A stretch of 64,000 nucleotides of DNA, taken from positions 50,167 through 114,166 of the forward strand of contig JADBKJ010000012.1 in NCBI GenBank assembly GCA_014896455.1, in the 5' to 3' direction. Source of the DNA: Thermoanaerobacter sp. Lineage in GTDB: Bacteria > Bacillota > Thermoanaerobacteria > Thermoanaerobacterales > Thermoanaerobacteraceae. Shown in pieces: positions 61,652 through 64,000 of this stretch. The position numbers and the translations under genes are program-made. The notes beneath the pieces were generated by a model. It saw only the letters and a list, made by a program, of their open reading frames with translations, was not told the DNA's origin and did no database searches. Within the stretch, counting starts at the first letter, position 1; each line of letters opens with the position of its first letter.

Positions 61652-62814
61652 ACACAGACAAATATATATCTAATGCAGTAAAAAGCATACCACCGTCCGG
61701 AATTAGAAAATTTTTTGACCTTGTGACAAATTCAAAAGACATAATATCACTGGGAGTTGGCGAACCAGATTTTGTAACTCCATGGGAAATAAGAAAAGAA
61801 GGCATTGACGCACTAGATAGAGGTAGCACAACATACACCTCAAACTTAGGCTTGCCCGAACTTAGAATCGCCATATCCTATTTTTTAAAGACCCATTATA
61901 ATTTAACCTATGACCCTGAAAAAGAAATAATGGTAACTATTGGTGCTAGTGAAGCCATTGACTTGGCACTCAGAGCTCTTTTAAATGATGGTGACGAGGT
62001 TTTAGTACCTGAACCAAGTTACGTATCATACGCACCATGTGTAACTTTGACAAGAGGCATCCCTGTATTTGTTCCTACTGATGAAAAAAACAATTTTATA
62101 ATAACCCCTGATGACCTAAAATCAAAAATAACCCCAAAAACAAAGGTATTAATTCTTCCTTACCCCAATAACCCTACAGGTGCTATCATGAAAAAAGAAG
62201 AATTAGAAGAAATTGTAAACATAATAATCGAGTATGATTTACTAGTCATTTCTGATGAAATATACAGTGAATTAACTTATGAAGGAAGACACATAAGCAT
62301 AGCTTCACTTCCGGGCATGAAAGAAAGGACAATACTTATAAACGGTTTTTCAAAAGCTTTCGCCATGACGGGTTGGAGGCTGGGATACATTGCAGCAGAA
62401 CACGGATTCATTGAAGCAATGAATAAAATCCATCAGTACACAACTATATGCGCTCCAATAACAGCACAATATGCAGCTATAAAGGGTATATATCAATGTG
62501 AAGAAGACATAGTAAAAATGAGAGAAACATATGATAAGAGAAGGAAATTTATTGTAAACGGATTTCGCGAAATAGGCTTTGACTGCTTTGAGCCAAAAGG
62601 AGCTTTCTATATTTTCCCGTCAATAAAAAAGACGGGTATGACTTCACAGGAATTTTGTGAAAAACTCTTAAAAGAAGAAAAAGTAGCTGTAGTGCCAGGA
62701 GACGCATTTGGCCCAAGCGGTGAAGGATTTATTCGTGTATCATATGCATATTCTATAGATAAAATAAAAAGAGCACTTGAAAGAATAAAACACTTCGCTG
62801 AAAGGATATTGTAG
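61648..62814 (+). CDS. PLP-dependent aminotransferase, class I/II
   Basis: 388 aa, fold type I aspartate aminotransferase superfamily. ISLGVGEPDFVTPWEIRKEG, ILPYPNNPTGA, VISDEIYSELTYEG (Asp and Tyr to PLP) and NGFSKAFAMTGWRLGYIA (PLP Lys near residue 234), RVSYAYS (substrate Arg). Likely aspartate, aromatic or N-acetyl-diaminopimelate type; the exact substrate is not determined. Coupled with the Lrp regulator. Confidence 0.9.
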   Translation: MNTDKYISNAVKSIPPSGIRKFFDLVTNSKDIISLGVGEPDFVTPWEIRKEGIDALDRGSTTYTSNLGLPELRIAISYFLKTHYNLTYDPEKEIMVTIGASEAIDLALRALLNDGDEVLVPEPSYVSYAPCVTLTRGIPVFVPTDEKNNFIITPDDLKSKITPKTKVLILPYPNNPTGAIMKKEELEEIVNIIIEYDLLVISDEIYSELTYEGRHISIASLPGMKERTILINGFSKAFAMTGWRLGYIAAEHGFIEAMNKIHQYTTICAPITAQYAAIKGIYQCEEDIVKMRETYDKRRKFIVNGFREIGFDCFEPKGAFYIFPSIKKTGMTSQEFCEKLLKEEKVAVVPGDAFGPSGEGFIRVSYAYSIDKIKRALERIKHFAERIL

Positions 62815-62819
62815 CTAAA

Positions 62820-62857
62820 AATAATAGCCGCTGACACTTAATCAGCGGTTATTATTT
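62820..62857. terminator. Bidirectional terminator, aminotransferase and nagA
   Basis: Fourteen-base perfect stem ATAATAGCCGCTGA / TCAGCGGTTATTAT with a loop of about 7 bases; the nagA stop codon is inside the stem. Confidence 0.8.
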
Positions 62858-64000
62858 GCTACTTTATACACAATTTTCCCATTAACTATTGTCATATCTA
62901 CAGTTAAATCACTGTTTAGAATGGTTATATCAGCATCTTTTCCTATAGCTATACTGCCTTTTCTGTCAGCTATGCCAATTGCTTTTGCAGGGTTTAAAGA
63001 AACCATCTTGCAAGCTTCAAAAAGTGGTACTCCAAGAGACGTTATATTTCTTAAAGCTTTATCCAATGTCAAAGTACTTCCTGCCAAAGTGCCACTCTCA
63101 AGTCTTGCCTCTCCATTTTTCACGTAAACTTTTTGTCCTCCAAGACTGTATTCTCCATCTCCTAAACCACAAGCTGCCATAGCATCAGAAATTAATACTA
63201 CTCTATCTGTCCCTTTTATCTTTAAAAGTATTTTTACTGCCGCGGGATGTGAATGTATAAAGTCGCATATCAACTCGCTGTATAATCTGTCATCCAAAAA
63301 AACTTCTCCCAAAGCACCAGGTTCTCTGTGATGTAACCCTTTCATGCCGTTATATGTATGGACTGCAATTGTAGCACCATGATCTACTCCATTTCTCATC
63401 TCCTCATAAGTGGCATTTGTATGCCCCAAGGATACTTTTACACCCTTTTTCGTGGCATGTTTTGCAAAACTTCCATCCGGGTCCTTTTCAGGTGCTAATG
63501 CTATTACTTTTATGTTACCTCCTGAAATTTCTAAAAATTTGTCAAATAACTCGTTATCAGGTTGTATTATATATTTTTCATCCTGTGCCCCTTTGTGTTC
63601 TTTGCTTATAAAGGGTCCTTCCACATATGCACCTAAAACTTGCGCACCTTCTGTACCTTTTTTCATTGTCTCATTAATATTTTTAAGAGCATCTAAAATA
63701 TAGGGTATATCCATTGTCATGGTAGTAGCACAAAAAGATGTAACCCCATGCCTTGCAAGGTGTACTGAAATAGCATTTAAGGCTTCATAAGTACCTTCCA
63801 TTGTGTCATGCCCTACTCCACCATGTATGTGTATATCAATAAATCCAGGCACCACCTTTTTTCCTTTTAAATCAATTACTTCTGCATCAACATTATATAA
63901 ATCCTTACCAATCTCTACAATTTTACCTTCTGATATCAATACATCTCCATCGTATATTATTTCCTTCTCTGTATATATCTCACCATGCTTTAATAGAATA
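62842..64000 (-). CDS. nagA: N-acetylglucosamine-6-phosphate deacetylase (5' end beyond window)
   Basis: At least 386 aa; the frame stays open to the window edge (ILLKHGEIYTEKEIIYDGDVLISEGK precedes the TTG at 63939), so the true start lies outside and the internal TTG is not it. Amidohydrolase fold: VVPGFIDIHIHGGVGHDTMEG, YVEGPFISKEHKGAQDE, VSLGHTNATYEEM, VHTYNGMKGLHHREPGA, and VVLISDAMAACGLGDGEYSLGG with the catalytic Asp. It feeds N-acetylglucosamine-6-P into glycolysis after deacetylation. Confidence 0.94.
   Translation of the reverse strand, partial: ILLKHGEIYTEKEIIYDGDVLISEGKIVEIGKDLYNVDAEVIDLKGKKVVPGFIDIHIHGGVGHDTMEGTYEALNAISVHLARHGVTSFCATTMTMDIPYILDALKNINETMKKGTEGAQVLGAYVEGPFISKEHKGAQDEKYIIQPDNELFDKFLEISGGNIKVIALAPEKDPDGSFAKHATKKGVKVSLGHTNATYEEMRNGVDHGATIAVHTYNGMKGLHHREPGALGEVFLDDRLYSELICDFIHSHPAAVKILLKIKGTDRVVLISDAMAACGLGDGEYSLGGQKVYVKNGEARLESGTLAGSTLTLDKALRNITSLGVPLFEACKMVSLNPAKAIGIADRKGSIAIGKDADITILNSDLTVDMTIVNGKIVYKVANNNR

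Overview
The window is AT-rich (roughly 35% G+C by eye), with frequent TTG/GTG starts, strong GGAGG-type ribosome binding sites and dense operons. The content points to a thermophilic, anaerobic, saccharolytic Firmicute of the Thermoanaerobacter/Caldanaerobacter lineage: a two-subunit glycine decarboxylase, bifunctional FBP aldolase/phosphatase, membrane pyrophosphatase, XylFGH with a LytS/YesN-type sensor, AddAB and SbcCD. This genus call is inference. No rRNA, tRNA, CRISPR array, prophage or intact insertion sequence was seen.

Layout. 1-3.1 kb: a hairpin, the 3' stub of a glutamate dehydrogenase gene, and gcvPA-gcvPB starting exactly at the break. 3.1-12.4 kb (minus): a sugar module made of xylH, xylG and xylF, preceded by a sensor operon (anchored sugar-binding protein, LytS-like kinase, YesN-like regulator, second anchored XylF-like protein). 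12.6-16.1 kb: FBP aldolase/phosphatase and a pyrophosphatase with the K+-independent signature. 16.1-21.9 kb: two copies of a GC-rich structured repeat, a truncated MNT nucleotidyltransferase, a PPC-domain protein, a tandem pair of flavoproteins and a DUF881 protein. 21.9-27.5 kb (minus): a FemAB-like acyltransferase, DedA, and a GalT-like / maltokinase-like / glycogen-synthase-like operon with paired operators and a possible attenuator. 27.7-31 kb: a peroxide-response operon (tiny winged helix, Fur/PerR, 1-Cys peroxiredoxin), threonine aldolase and a PIN toxin-antitoxin pair. 31-43 kb (minus): addB-addA-sbcD-sbcC, a complete double-strand-end repair operon. 43-45.5 kb: a DUF1646 cation transporter behind a probable Na+ riboswitch and a FAH-family enzyme, bracketed by an inverted duplication of the addB 5' end. 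45.5-52.9 kb (minus): hemerythrin, a MacAB-like efflux system, MATE transporter, DNA polymerase IV and TrmL. 52.9-54.7 kb: a third GC-rich repeat and an oadB-oadG pair under a Mn2+ (yybP-ykoY) riboswitch. 54.8-57.8 kb: nikR and a nickel ECF transporter. 57.9-61 kb (minus): feoA-feoB under a Fur box, followed by an MNT/HEPN pair. 61-64 kb: an Lrp regulator with an aminotransferase, and nagA running off the window.

The best candidates for something undescribed are the dispersed ~235-265 bp GC-rich elements, which have a long terminal stem with different but still paired sequences in each copy, and the Mn2+-riboswitch-controlled OadB plus 37-residue OadG-like pair with no decarboxylase alpha subunit nearby. 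Other notable points are the inverted addB duplication, the gdhA/gcvPA junction that removed the gcvPA ribosome binding site, and the possible maltose-1-phosphate gene cluster.
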